From Candidatus Berkelbacteria bacterium (lineage in GTDB: Bacteria > Patescibacteriota > UBA1384 > XYA2-FULL-43-10 > CAINNR01), in assembly GCA_026397205.1 (NCBI GenBank), contig JAPLVH010000007.1:1-40204 (forward strand): DNA of 40,204 nucleotides, given 5' to 3'. Under the pieces are notes generated by a model. That model searched no databases, had not been told where the DNA came from, and saw nothing but the letters and a program-made list of their open reading frames with translations. This document shows, piece after piece, positions 1-9,274 of the stretch (position 1 is the first letter of the stretch; each line of letters opens with the position of its first letter). The position numbers and the translations under genes were made by a program.

Positions 1-219
1 CCGAAAAGTCAAAGAAAAAGACAAAAACCCAAAAGAAAAACAAGAAACCAACAAAAAAATCACTTGAAAAGTGAGGTTTTTAATTTAGAAGACCATTTTT
101 TTCAAAAATTAATCAATTTAGAGGTTTGGCGACAGCGCCATGCTGGGATTCTGATTACTTGGATCAAGAGATCTGTTGCATCTCATCCCGGCATGACTAG
201 AGCATTTTTTGGTTGTGGT

Positions 220-408
220 CTAGAAGATTCCCGAGATGTGGAGAATGTAGACAGTAACTGCGAGTGAGATGAAAAAGAGTCCGAGTCCAACCGGCGATTC
301 CCATTCATCCCAACGGCGCCTTCGTGGTTTGAACCAATAGTCCGGTTCCTCCAGCATTTTCTTCTGCAAAGCTTCTTCGTGCGCCTTATTAAATTCCTTT
401 TTGTCCAT
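220..408 (-). CDS. Small C-terminally anchored membrane protein (62 aa from MDKKEFNKAHEE...)
   Basis: 3' part of ORF 220..645(-). Internal ATG at 408 is preceded by GGAG; C-terminal hydrophobic segment GLGLFFISLAVTVYILHISGIF. Confidence 0.5.
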   Translation of the reverse strand: MDKKEFNKAHEEALQKKMLEEPDYWFKPRRRRWDEWESPVGLGLFFISLAVTVYILHISGIF

Positions 409-655
409 AATTTTCTCCGATGAAATAGAAATAGAGCTATTCATTTCGACCCTCGCCAATGGCGAATGAATAGTTAGGTGTCCTTGATTTTGCCGGTTGG
501 GCTCTTTTTGTTGCTCCAAGGATAGAACAAGAGAACGATTATCCAACAATTTTAATATATCGAATTTGTTGTTTTCTGTCAAAATTTTTTGCTGGTCAGA
601 TATCGCCGCACCTTCCATTGAATTTTTGTCAATTTTCAAATACAATCAAAGTAAG

Positions 656-1531
656 ATGAAAACCGATGAAGTTTATATCAAAAAATCGAAAATAAATTCT
701 ATGCCGAAAAAAGAAAAAAAGCTGGTGATTTTTGAAGGCCGAAATGTACGGCGGATTTGGGATAAGAAAAAAGAAAAATGGTATTTTTCAGTGATTGATA
801 TTGTGGCTATTTTGACGGATCAAGTTGTTTTTCAATTAGCAAGAAATTATTGGAAAGTATTAAAAAATCGTTTAGCAAAAGAAGGAAGTCAAGTGGTTAC
901 AAATTGTAACCGGTTGAAAATGGAAGCGGAAGATGGAAGAATGCGTGAAACTGATGTTGCAGACATGAAAACTCTGTTCCGCCTTATCCAATCAATTCCA
1001 TCACCGAAAGCAGAGCCGTTCAAATTATGGTTGGCGAAAGTCGGACATGAACGAATCGAGGAAATTTCCGATCCAGAAAAAGCTTTGAATCGAAGTCGAG
1101 AATATTGGCAAAAAATGGGTCGATCGGAAAAATGGATTCAGCAAAGAATGATGGGCCAGGAAATTCGCAATAAGTTGACAGATTATTGGCGAGTTAGCGA
1201 TGTTGAAGAGCCAGGCGAATATGGAATTTTGACCAACATAATTCACCAAGAGTGGGCGGAAATTTCAGTTAAAAATCACAAAAAATTAAAAAGTTTAAAA
1301 ACGGAAAATTTGCGCGACCATATGACCGATGCCGAATTGGTTTTTACCGCGTTGGCCGAACTTTCGACTCGTCAAATTGCCGAAACCGATGAGGCCAAAG
1401 GGTTGGAAGAAAATAAAATTCCGGCGAAAAAAGGTGGGCGTGCCCGTCTGGAATTGGAGCAGAAAACCGGCAAACGTGTCGTCACCAACCAAAATTTCCT
1501 GCCAAAAAATATTAAAAAGAAATTAAAATAA
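656..1531 (+). CDS. BRO-N / DinD-like (phage antirepressor-type) protein
   Basis: BRO-N-like N-terminus (VIFEGRNVRRIWDKKKEKWYFSVIDIVAILTDQ) and DinD-like C-terminus (LFRLIQSIPSPKAEPFKLWLAKVGHERIEEISDPEKALNRSREYW). ATG 656 follows TTGAAT-N17-TACAAT; track start 497 is too long. Confidence 0.8.
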   Translation: MKTDEVYIKKSKINSMPKKEKKLVIFEGRNVRRIWDKKKEKWYFSVIDIVAILTDQVVFQLARNYWKVLKNRLAKEGSQVVTNCNRLKMEAEDGRMRETDVADMKTLFRLIQSIPSPKAEPFKLWLAKVGHERIEEISDPEKALNRSREYWQKMGRSEKWIQQRMMGQEIRNKLTDYWRVSDVEEPGEYGILTNIIHQEWAEISVKNHKKLKSLKTENLRDHMTDAELVFTALAELSTRQIAETDEAKGLEENKIPAKKGGRARLELEQKTGKRVVTNQNFLPKNIKKKLK

Positions 1532-1549
1532 TTAATTTAGGAGGTTTTT

Positions 1550-2107
1550 ATGGAAACGGAAAAGAACATTTTGCGGGCGATTGCCGGTGAAAGTATGGCG
1601 AGAAACAAGTACACTTATTTCGCCGGTGCGGCGAGGAAAGAGGGATTTGAACAGATTGCGGCGATTTTTGAGGAGACGGCTGATAACGAAAAGGAACACG
1701 CCAAACGGTTGATGAAATTGTTATCCGGCGAGGAAAAATCAACTTTGGAAAATTATGATTTTCCAAAAGTCGAAAAAACGGCGGAAAATTTGGCTCACGC
1801 TGCTGCCGGTGAAAAATTTGAATGGACAAAAATGTATCCGGAATTTGAGAAAACTGCGCGCGCCGAAAATCAGAATGAAATTGCCGATATTTTCAGAGAG
1901 CTCGGCGAAGTTGAAGAACAACACGAAAAAAGATATTTGAAATTGAAGGAAAATGTCGCTGCCGGAAAAGTTTTTAAGCGCGACGGCGAAGTTTTTTGGC
2001 ATTGTCGAAATTGCGGTTATGTTCATCGCGGTTCCGAAGCACCATCAATCTGCCCAGCTTGTGCCCACCCGCAAAGTTTTTTTGAGATTCTAGCCGAGAA
2101 TTATTAA
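1550..2107 (+). CDS. Rubrerythrin
   Basis: Ferritin-like helices with ExxxE/EEQH motifs (NEKEHAKRL, EVEEQHEKRYL) and C-terminal rubredoxin-like CRNCGYVH...CPACAHP; RBS AGGAGG. Confidence 0.95.
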   Translation: METEKNILRAIAGESMARNKYTYFAGAARKEGFEQIAAIFEETADNEKEHAKRLMKLLSGEEKSTLENYDFPKVEKTAENLAHAAAGEKFEWTKMYPEFEKTARAENQNEIADIFRELGEVEEQHEKRYLKLKENVAAGKVFKRDGEVFWHCRNCGYVHRGSEAPSICPACAHPQSFFEILAENY

Positions 2108-2109
2108 AA

Positions 2110-2439
2110 ATGAGTTATCAACACAAAAATTTGGCCGCTGGCCGTTGGAATAAATTTTCACTGGTCGAGCAAATGGCAAATATCGGCAGTGAAGTCGGCC
2201 GGACAATAAACTGGCGAGAAAAAAATCAAAAATTAAGTCAGCAAGCGTTTTGGCGAGCTTTGGAATTGATTGATTTGACCGTTGCCGACCAGAAAAATCA
2301 AAAACGGTTGAAAGAAGTTTTACGGATGCGGGAAATGTTGGTTGACTATTTTTTCGCCGACAATCAGTATCACTCAACAGACGAACAATGGCAAAATTAT
2401 TTCCTCGCTTTTAACTATGCCGCCAGAATTAACACTTGA
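2110..2439 (+). CDS. Helical hypothetical protein
   Basis: Starts 3 nt after the rubrerythrin stop; predicted all-helical, no recognised motif. Confidence 0.6.
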   Translation: MSYQHKNLAAGRWNKFSLVEQMANIGSEVGRTINWREKNQKLSQQAFWRALELIDLTVADQKNQKRLKEVLRMREMLVDYFFADNQYHSTDEQWQNYFLAFNYAARINT

Positions 2440-2448
2440 TTTAATATC

Positions 2449-3087
2449 ATGACAATTTCTGATCTTTTGGAAATCACCGAAAAAATTTATGGACTGCCGG
2501 ACCGGCGACTTTACGATCTGGATGATTTTTTCTATTATCACGAAAAGTTTTTGCTTCGATATTTGGAAGCGAAGAAAAATTCTGACCAATCGGAAATGAA
2601 GAAAAACTTGATGATTGCATTCGCTTGGTTTTTCGCTGTCGTCAATCATTTTGAAATCAATCTTTCAGGAATTTTGGCCAAAAGATATTCTTACAAGTGT
2701 CCGTTTTGTTTGGAAATTCCCTGCGATTGTGACGAAAATAAAACCAAAAAATCGCAAAAAACCGGCCGGCCAATTTCTCGCCAACCAGAAACAATTTCCG
2801 AGTGGCAAGAAATTATTAAAAAAGTTTATCCCGATTTGGGCGGTGGAAGCGGCGTCAAATTACTTGCGGCTAAAGATCGTTTTCATTTCACTTTTCGTCA
2901 ATTTCGCCGGGCATCAGGAGTGCGAAAATTCACCGAAGTTGAAAGTCAGTCAGCCGACTATTTTGTTTTTTTACTTCGAGTTTTGAATCGTTTTGACATC
3001 GATCTCGGCGATGAATTTCCCAATTTCTTTGCTTCCGGCTGTTTCGTCTGCCACAAAACACCGTGCCAATGTTTTTACTCCGAATAA
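2449..3087 (+). CDS. Tandem-duplicated helical module protein, each half ending in CxxCxxxPCxC
   Basis: Half 1 ends CPFCLEIPCDC, half 2 ends CFVCHKTPCQC; both halves start ISxxxEI...K.Y. Confidence 0.7.
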   Translation: MTISDLLEITEKIYGLPDRRLYDLDDFFYYHEKFLLRYLEAKKNSDQSEMKKNLMIAFAWFFAVVNHFEINLSGILAKRYSYKCPFCLEIPCDCDENKTKKSQKTGRPISRQPETISEWQEIIKKVYPDLGGGSGVKLLAAKDRFHFTFRQFRRASGVRKFTEVESQSADYFVFLLRVLNRFDIDLGDEFPNFFASGCFVCHKTPCQCFYSE

Positions 3088-3250
3088 GTATTTTACTTCC
3101 GTACTATTCAGTATGGTAGTAGAAAAGCGAATCGGTTTGTGGTTTATCGCTGTCAAATAGTAATCAACAGTGTTTTCTTTTTTACCGAAAAATTCTTTTC
3201 GGTTATTTTTAATATTGACGGGGGCGAACCTTAACAAGGAGGCGACGGAG

Positions 3251-3739
3251 ATGGAAAAACTGACGTTTGATGGCAAGAAATATAGCTTGAATTTTGAGGG
3301 ACAAGAATTCGAATGGGAAGTTGAAGGCAGAGGTGATTATTCTTATTGGATTTATCACTATTTTAATTGGCGTGGCACTGGAAAAATCGAAAATAAGGAA
3401 TCCGTCGAAACAACCACTTTTCTTTTTCAAACCACCACATTAGACAAACAATGGTCCAGATTTTTCCTCTATTCGTTTGAAGATTGTATTTTCTGCTGTC
3501 GTAAACCAATTCGCGGAGAATTTCGAGCAGATTCGATTTATTTTCAGCTCTCCTCGGCCATTAATCAAGCAGGCGTGATTGATTATTTGGCGGAACAGGT
3601 TCTGGCGGAATTAGAAAATATTGATCGGAAATCCATTATCCCAGAAATAAAAATCCCGAGTTTGGATTTAGAAGAATTGCAACTACTCAGTTTGGCGCCG
3701 GAAGCTGATGGACAGTTGACGCTTGGTGTTTTGGTTTGA
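3251..3739 (+). CDS. Hypothetical protein
   Basis: ATG 3251 with AAGGAGG upstream; track start 3170 is upstream of the RBS. Confidence 0.6.
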   Translation: MEKLTFDGKKYSLNFEGQEFEWEVEGRGDYSYWIYHYFNWRGTGKIENKESVETTTFLFQTTTLDKQWSRFFLYSFEDCIFCCRKPIRGEFRADSIYFQLSSAINQAGVIDYLAEQVLAELENIDRKSIIPEIKIPSLDLEELQLLSLAPEADGQLTLGVLV

Positions 3740-3781
3740 TATAATCCGACTGCCGGACAATCTCGTTACGAGGAGGCCAGA

Positions 3782-4271
3782 ATGATGGCTGAGACAATCG
3801 AACTGAAGCCGTTAGAAAAATCTCAACGATCTGAACTTTTGCTGGTTGATCCAAATTGGTTGGCTGGAAAAGGAAAAACTTTGCCTGCTTGGATGGGTGT
3901 TGGTTGCCGTTCAGCTGGTGAGGTGATGGTTGCGGTTTGTGTCCGTGGTTTCGGCACCGATCCGTGTCCGAGCATCGGAAAATGGGCATCATTCGGAATT
4001 ATAACCGGAATCGTTGGAACAATTTCCGATTGTGATTTTCGGGTTAGCGAGAATTTTCGTCTCGAAAAAGATTACGAAATCGATTTTTCCCTGTTCTGGG
4101 TTTTGCAGAAAGCGGCGGAAGAAAATGTCGCCAAAAAAGTTCTTGATCCGGAATTTGTCAACATAATGCTTTATTTGGCACTGCCGAGATTTCACTATCG
4201 TTCTGGCGATGATCTTTCCGGCAGTTTCAGCCAAAGCGGATTTTGTAGCCGCTGGCAATATCTCGATATAA
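3782..4271 (+). CDS. Hypothetical protein, probably frame-disrupted near ~4180
   Basis: GAGGAGG RBS. Protein-like up to VNIMLYLAL, then frame 0 reads RDFTIVLAMIFPAVSAKADFVAAGNISI*. The track ORF continues through a terminator into the next gene. Confidence 0.35.
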
Positions 4272-4453
4272 ATCCGGCGGTGTCGCGATCAATTGGCAGT
4301 GTTTGTGGCAGCGCAAGACATGAGGGCAACAGATTTTTTCGGGAATCATCGCCAGCGATTCGGCAGTCAATTGAACTTTGCCAGCCAAAAATCAAATCGC
4401 AAACGGCATACATTTGTGGGTATATCAAGGAACATTACAGTTGGCAAACCCAT

Positions 4454-4480
4454 GGGCGGAAAATACTTTCGCCCTTTTTT
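4454..4480 (+). terminator. Intrinsic terminator
   Basis: GGGCG-N11-CGCCC followed by TTTTTT. Confidence 0.7.
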
Positions 4481-4510
4481 CTACCAAGATTTTTGTGCTA
4501 TATTGAGATT

Positions 4511-4807
4511 ATGAAACTCGATAAAAATTTGCAAGAAATTATTGTCCAAAGCACTTTGAAAAATAATTTGAGCGATTTGGATATCATCGAAAAAAATAAA
4601 GATATTTATTCTTTGATTGCACTGAATGTTTCAGTTCCATTTTATTCTGTTGGATTTTTGGCAGCAGTTTCCGGTGCGATTGCCGAAAAAGGATTGAACA
4701 TTCTGATCGTCTCAACTTATTCCAAAGATTATATTTTAATCAAGAAGTCAAAACAAAAAATTGCGGTCGAAACTTTGTTGAATTTAGGATTTAAGAAAAA
4801 TAAATGA
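4511..4807 (+). CDS. ACT-domain-like small protein
   Basis: MKLDKNLQEIIVQ...FYSVGFLAAVSGAIAEKGLNILIVSTYSKDYILI; own extended -10 (TGCTATATT) just upstream; ATGA overlap with dnaG. Confidence 0.6.
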   Translation: MKLDKNLQEIIVQSTLKNNLSDLDIIEKNKDIYSLIALNVSVPFYSVGFLAAVSGAIAEKGLNILIVSTYSKDYILIKKSKQKIAVETLLNLGFKKNK

Positions 4808-6546
4808 ACCAAGTTGAGGAAGTTAAAAATAAAATTGATATCGTTGAGTTGATCAGCGGCTATTTGACATTGAAAAAAGCCGGCATCAATTACAAAGGGC
4901 TTTGTCCGTTTCACAACGAAAAAACGCCGTCGTTTATGGTTTCGCCCGAGCGGCAAGGTTTCAAGTGTTTCGGTTGTTCGGCTGGAGGCGACGTATTCAC
5001 TTTTGTTGAGATGATTGAGTGTATGGAATTTTACGATTCTTTGAAATTTTTGGCCGAAAAGGCCGGGATTGAACTTAAAAAAGATAAGCCGTTTTCATAC
5101 GGTGAGAAAAAATTTGAGCCGTCGGAAAAGTCGCGGATTTTTGAAATTAATGATTTGTCGGCAAAATTTTATCACAAAATTTTAACCGATCATCCAAAAG
5201 CCGAGCCGGCAAGGAAATATTTGCGAGATCGCGGAATTAAAAAAGAAACGATCGTCGATTGGAAATTGGGTTATGCGCCCAACTCTTGGGATTTAATTCT
5301 GAAATTTCTGACTGCTCGTGGTTTTTCCGACAAAGAAATTTTTCGCGCCGGACTTCTTGTTTTGGGCGACAAGGGAAAATATTGGGACCGATTTCGTGGC
5401 CGGATTATGTTTCCAATCTCGAACATTTCCGGTCAAATTGTCGCTTTTACCAGCCGCGTTATTGACGATTCTGATCCGAAGGCGGCGAAATATTTGAACT
5501 CCGCCGAGTCACCGATTTACATTAAAGGCAAAACAATTTATGGTTTAGATCGGGCCAGAAATGAGATTCGTCAAAGCGGCAAAAGTATAATGGTTGAAGG
5601 AAATATGGATGTCATTGCTTGTCAGGCCGCCGGCTTCAAAAATGTTGTTGCCACCTCCGGCACGGCTCTAACATCGGATCAGCTAAAAATTCTCGCCCGA
5701 TATTCTCCGGACATCATTTTCTCTTTTGATTCCGACGCCGCCGGCAAAACGGCGCTGAAGCGTGCGATAACTTTGGCACTCCAAAATGATATCAACGCTC
5801 GAGTTTTAACTTTGCCGGGTTTTAAAGATCCGGACGAGGCAATAAAATCCGATCCGAAAAATTTTTCGCAGGCAATTAAAAATTCAAAATCAGCGCTTGA
5901 ATATTGGATCGATACCGCGGTTTTGGAAAATGATATCGCCGATGTTTCCGGCAAAAAAAATGTTTCAAAAGAAATTTTGCCGGTCTTAAAAATTATTTCC
6001 AATGATCTGGAGCGAGAATATTACATTAAATATTTGGCGAAAAAATTGTCACTTTCGGAATCGTCAATTTTGTCACAGCTGAAAAAAACTTCCGAGCCGC
6101 AGTTGTCAAATTATTCGCCTGATGAATTATCAAAAGTTGAAAATCAAAAATTATCTTTCGAGCGCCGAGTTGCCGGACTGGTTTGGCAAGATAAAAATTT
6201 AGCAAATGAATTACCGCCAGCATTTTTTGATTTGAATTTCACCGACCAAATCGTCAAAGATTTTTTCGATTTGATAAAATTCGGCGAAGATTGGTCGAAA
6301 AAAATCTCTTCACCAACAAAAACTTATCTCGACGGTTTGGCGATGCAGGCGACGAAAGATTTGGACCAAACGGAGGACGAGATCATCAAAAAAGAATTCA
6401 ATTCCCTGATGAAAAGTTTCGCCGAGAAGAAAAAGGAAAAAATTAAGACCAATTTTGCCGCCGATATTGCCGCCGCCGAAGCTGCCGGCGATAGAGATAA
6501 AATAAAGCAGTTGATGAAAGAGTTCCAAAGTGCTATTATAAAATAG
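4804..6546 (+). CDS. dnaG: DNA primase
   Basis: Zinc-binding CPFHNEKTPSFMVSPERQGFKCFGCSAGGDVFTF, TOPRIM motifs (VEGNMDVIACQAAGFKNVVATSGTALT, SFDSDAAG). Confidence 0.97.
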   Translation: MNQVEEVKNKIDIVELISGYLTLKKAGINYKGLCPFHNEKTPSFMVSPERQGFKCFGCSAGGDVFTFVEMIECMEFYDSLKFLAEKAGIELKKDKPFSYGEKKFEPSEKSRIFEINDLSAKFYHKILTDHPKAEPARKYLRDRGIKKETIVDWKLGYAPNSWDLILKFLTARGFSDKEIFRAGLLVLGDKGKYWDRFRGRIMFPISNISGQIVAFTSRVIDDSDPKAAKYLNSAESPIYIKGKTIYGLDRARNEIRQSGKSIMVEGNMDVIACQAAGFKNVVATSGTALTSDQLKILARYSPDIIFSFDSDAAGKTALKRAITLALQNDINARVLTLPGFKDPDEAIKSDPKNFSQAIKNSKSALEYWIDTAVLENDIADVSGKKNVSKEILPVLKIISNDLEREYYIKYLAKKLSLSESSILSQLKKTSEPQLSNYSPDELSKVENQKLSFERRVAGLVWQDKNLANELPPAFFDLNFTDQIVKDFFDLIKFGEDWSKKISSPTKTYLDGLAMQATKDLDQTEDEIIKKEFNSLMKSFAEKKKEKIKTNFAADIAAAEAAGDRDKIKQLMKEFQSAIIK

Positions 6547-6668
6547 TGTAAAGCTAAAAATTAAAAACGCAAAACTGTGGTTGGCACTCCGTGCTGGGAT
6601 TGATCCGAAAGTTTTGAATTTTGAGTTATAGTTTCTAGCTTTTCGTTTTAAGTTTTAAGTTATTTAAC
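6547..6668 (+). repeat. Heptamer-arm intergenic element, copy A (core inverted)
   Basis: Core tggttggcactccgtgctgggatt (6578-6601) is the reverse complement of the core in the other copies; arms built of ~7-nt units. Confidence 0.75.
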
Positions 6669-7781
6669 TTGGCCAAGAAAGTCGTAAAATATATTAAAGA
6701 GGAGCCGTTGCCTTTTACCCCGGAGGCGAATCAGCTAATCGAAAAGGGCAAAGCTCACGGCTATGTGACTTTGCGCGAGCTGGTGCAGGTATTCCCGACG
6801 GCCGAAGAAGATGTCCCAACTTTGGACGAGGTTTTTGATTACCTAATTTGCCACGGCATTGACATTCAGGAGGAGGACCAAAACATCGCGATTCTTTCAG
6901 GAATTATTGAAGGTCAGCGTGGTGGCGATGATATTATGGAAGGACTGGAATCGATTTCCGATGATTCGGTCCGAATGTACTTGCGGGAAATCGGTCGGAT
7001 TTCTTTGCTCAAAACCGAAGATGAAATCCGCTTGGCAAAACGAATTGAAAAAGGCGATCAACTGGCGAAACGGCGGTTGGCCGAAGCCAATTTGCGACTT
7101 GTGGTCTCAATCGCCAAAAAATATATCGGTCGCGGACTGTCACTTTTGGACGCAATTCAGGAAGGTAACACCGGTTTGATGCGGGCGGTGGAGAAATTTG
7201 ATTACAAAAAAGGCTATAAATTTTCAACCTATGCGACTTGGTGGATTCGCCAGGCGATCACCCGAGCAATCGCCGATCAGGCGCGAACGATTCGAATTCC
7301 GGTTCACATGATTGAAACGATTAACAAATTAATTCGGGTCCAGCGGCAGTTGGTTCAGGACTTAGGTCGCGAGCCGAATCCGGAGGAAATTGCCAAAGAG
7401 ATGGGAATTGATATTGAAAAAGTCGAACACATCATCAAAATTTCACAAGAGACGGTTTCACTTGAGTCGCCGGTCGGCGAGGAATCGGATTCAAAACTCG
7501 GCGACTTTATTGAAGATGATAAAAATCTCTCTCCGGAGGAAAACGCAATTTATCAACTTTTGAAAGGTGATGTTGGTCGTTTTCTTGAAGTTCTGGCGCC
7601 GCGCGAACAAAAAGTTTTGAAAATGCGTTTCGGTTTGGAGACCGGTCGAACTCACACTTTGGAAGAAGTTGGTAAGGAATTTGGCGTCACCCGCGAACGA
7701 ATCCGCCAAATCGAGTCAAAAGCACTCCAGAAATTAAAAAAATCGGAAAAATCTGAAAGCTTGCACAACTACCTCAAATAG
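6669..7781 (+). CDS. rpoD: RNA polymerase primary sigma factor (sigma-70)
   Basis: [104 protein letters not shown] start. Confidence 0.97.
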   Translation: MAKKVVKYIKEEPLPFTPEANQLIEKGKAHGYVTLRELVQVFPTAEEDVPTLDEVFDYLICHGIDIQEEDQNIAILSGIIEGQRGGDDIMEGLESISDDSVRMYLREIGRISLLKTEDEIRLAKRIEKGDQLAKRRLAEANLRLVVSIAKKYIGRGLSLLDAIQEGNTGLMRAVEKFDYKKGYKFSTYATWWIRQAITRAIADQARTIRIPVHMIETINKLIRVQRQLVQDLGREPNPEEIAKEMGIDIEKVEHIIKISQETVSLESPVGEESDSKLGDFIEDDKNLSPEENAIYQLLKGDVGRFLEVLAPREQKVLKMRFGLETGRTHTLEEVGKEFGVTRERIRQIESKALQKLKKSEKSESLHNYLK

Positions 7782-7831
7782 TCGTAAGCCAATAAGCTAG
7801 TAAGCCGTAAGCAAAACCAAAATCCAAAATA

Positions 7832-7876
7832 TGACGGGTAATATTCAATACGTGTTGAATATAACCAGTCATTTTT
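7832..7876 (+). terminator. Terminator downstream of rpoD
   Basis: TGAC..GGT-ATATTCAA..TTGAATAT-ACC..GTCA followed by TTTTT. Confidence 0.7.
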
Positions 7877-7939
7877 ATTTTAAAACCATTGACTTCGGAA
7901 AAACTTTTTGCTAAATTAAAAATATCCTGACGTGGAAAG

Positions 7940-8416
7940 GTGAGTAAGATGAAAAAGCTGGTGATCGTTCGGCACGGAGATTATTGTTATTCTGATGGTG
8001 AAAATGTTTTAAGCCATGCAGGAGAAGATCAGATTCGAGAATTGATCGAAAAGCTAGTCGCAGAAAATGTTATAATCAATTCGGGTGGGGAACTAGTGAT
8101 TTTGTCTTCTACTGCCAGGCGAGCTGTTGACAGCGCGAAGATCATTGCTGAGGCGCTTGGTGTACGATGTAATTTCAACGAGATTCTTTGGTCAGAAAGT
8201 TTTAGAATTGAGAACTTGCCAGGAGCTTTGGAGTTAGTTAGGCAACTGGAATCGGCTGACACAGTTATCATGGTGACTCATTACAAATACACTAAATATT
8301 TCCCGCAATATTTCGGGCAAGAATATCTTGGTGTCAATAGTTTCCCAATGTCTGTTGCCGGTAAAGGCCGGGCTTGGGTTATCGATTGCGAAACCAAGAC
8401 CTGCGAATATTTCTAA
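7940..8416 (+). CDS. Histidine phosphatase superfamily (SixA/PGAM-like)
   Basis: KLVIVRHGDYCYSDGENVLSHAGEDQ, LSSTARRAVDSAKIIAEAL, VMVTHYKY; GTG 7940 or ATG 7949 start. Confidence 0.85.
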   Translation: MSKMKKLVIVRHGDYCYSDGENVLSHAGEDQIRELIEKLVAENVIINSGGELVILSSTARRAVDSAKIIAEALGVRCNFNEILWSESFRIENLPGALELVRQLESADTVIMVTHYKYTKYFPQYFGQEYLGVNSFPMSVAGKGRAWVIDCETKTCEYF

Positions 8417-8423
8417 AAACACA

Positions 8424-8449
8424 AACTGCTCGCGGTGAGCAGTTTTTTT
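8424..8449 (+). terminator. Intrinsic terminator
   Basis: ACTGCTC-gcg-GTGAGCAGT then T7. Confidence 0.8.
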
Positions 8450-8530
8450 CTGGAGAAAATCAAGATTGCTTCGCTGTCGCTCGCAATGACAAAAGGAAAA
8501 TAGTTCTCGCTATCGCTCGAACAATACTTG

Positions 8531-9271
8531 CTATCCATTCTTGTCTATCATTGCTTCCAATTTATCAACCAGCTGGAAAAATTCCGCTGAGCGTTTGTTG
8601 CGTGGGCGGGGCAAATCATTTGGAGCAACATGGGAAATTCGGCCGGGATTTGCCGACATCACACAAATTCGATCCGAAAGTTCAACCGCTTCCTCAATCA
8701 AATGAGAAATCATTACCACCGTCAACTTTTCCCTTTGCCAAATTTCCAAAAGTTCGGCCCGAAGTTTTTTGGCGGTAAAAACATCGAGTGCCGAAAATGG
8801 CTCGTCCAAAAATAAAACATTCGGGTTGACCGCCAGTGCTCTAGCGATTCCGACCCGTTGTTTCATGCCACCGGAAAGCTCCTTTGGATGTTTTTTTTCG
8901 ACGCCGAAAAGCCCCATCATCTGAATTTTTTCTTTGGCGATTTTTTCCACCTCATCCGCCGCCAGTCCTTTCATCTTCGGGCCGAAAGCAACATTTTCAA
9001 AAACCGAAAGCCAGGGAAACAAGGCGAAGTTTTGGAAAACCATCGCCAAGCGAACATCATTATCAATTTTTACCTCTCCCGAAGTCGGCGGAATTATTCC
9101 CGATAAAATTCGAAGCAAGGTTGATTTGCCACAACCCGAGGGCCCAACGATGCAAACAAATTCACCGCCAGAAACGGAGAAATCAACGCCGGACAAAACT
9201 GTTTGTTTTTTATCATCAATTTCAAAATCCTGACCGACAGAGCTAGAGAAAATTAATTTTTTTTCGTTCAT
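8531..9271 (-). CDS. ABC transporter ATP-binding protein, NitT/TauT family
   Basis: GPSGCGKSTLL, LSGGMKQRVGIARALAVNPNVLFLDEPFSALD. Confidence 0.92.
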   Translation of the reverse strand: MNEKKLIFSSSVGQDFEIDDKKQTVLSGVDFSVSGGEFVCIVGPSGCGKSTLLRILSGIIPPTSGEVKIDNDVRLAMVFQNFALFPWLSVFENVAFGPKMKGLAADEVEKIAKEKIQMMGLFGVEKKHPKELSGGMKQRVGIARALAVNPNVLFLDEPFSALDVFTAKKLRAELLEIWQREKLTVVMISHLIEEAVELSDRICVMSANPGRISHVAPNDLPRPRNKRSAEFFQLVDKLEAMIDKNG

Positions 9272-9274
9272 TTT

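Noticed and set aside
656-1531. Prophage suspected from the BRO/antirepressor-like gene
   Set aside because: No other phage structural, integrase or lysis genes in the window; DinD/BRO-like genes occur outside prophages.
8455-8530. TCGCTGTCGCTCG / TCGCTATCGCTCG repeats near the ABC ATPase 3' end
   Set aside because: Short and imperfect; resembles the widespread GATTGCTTCG...CGCAATGAC type repeat, insufficient for a separate claim.
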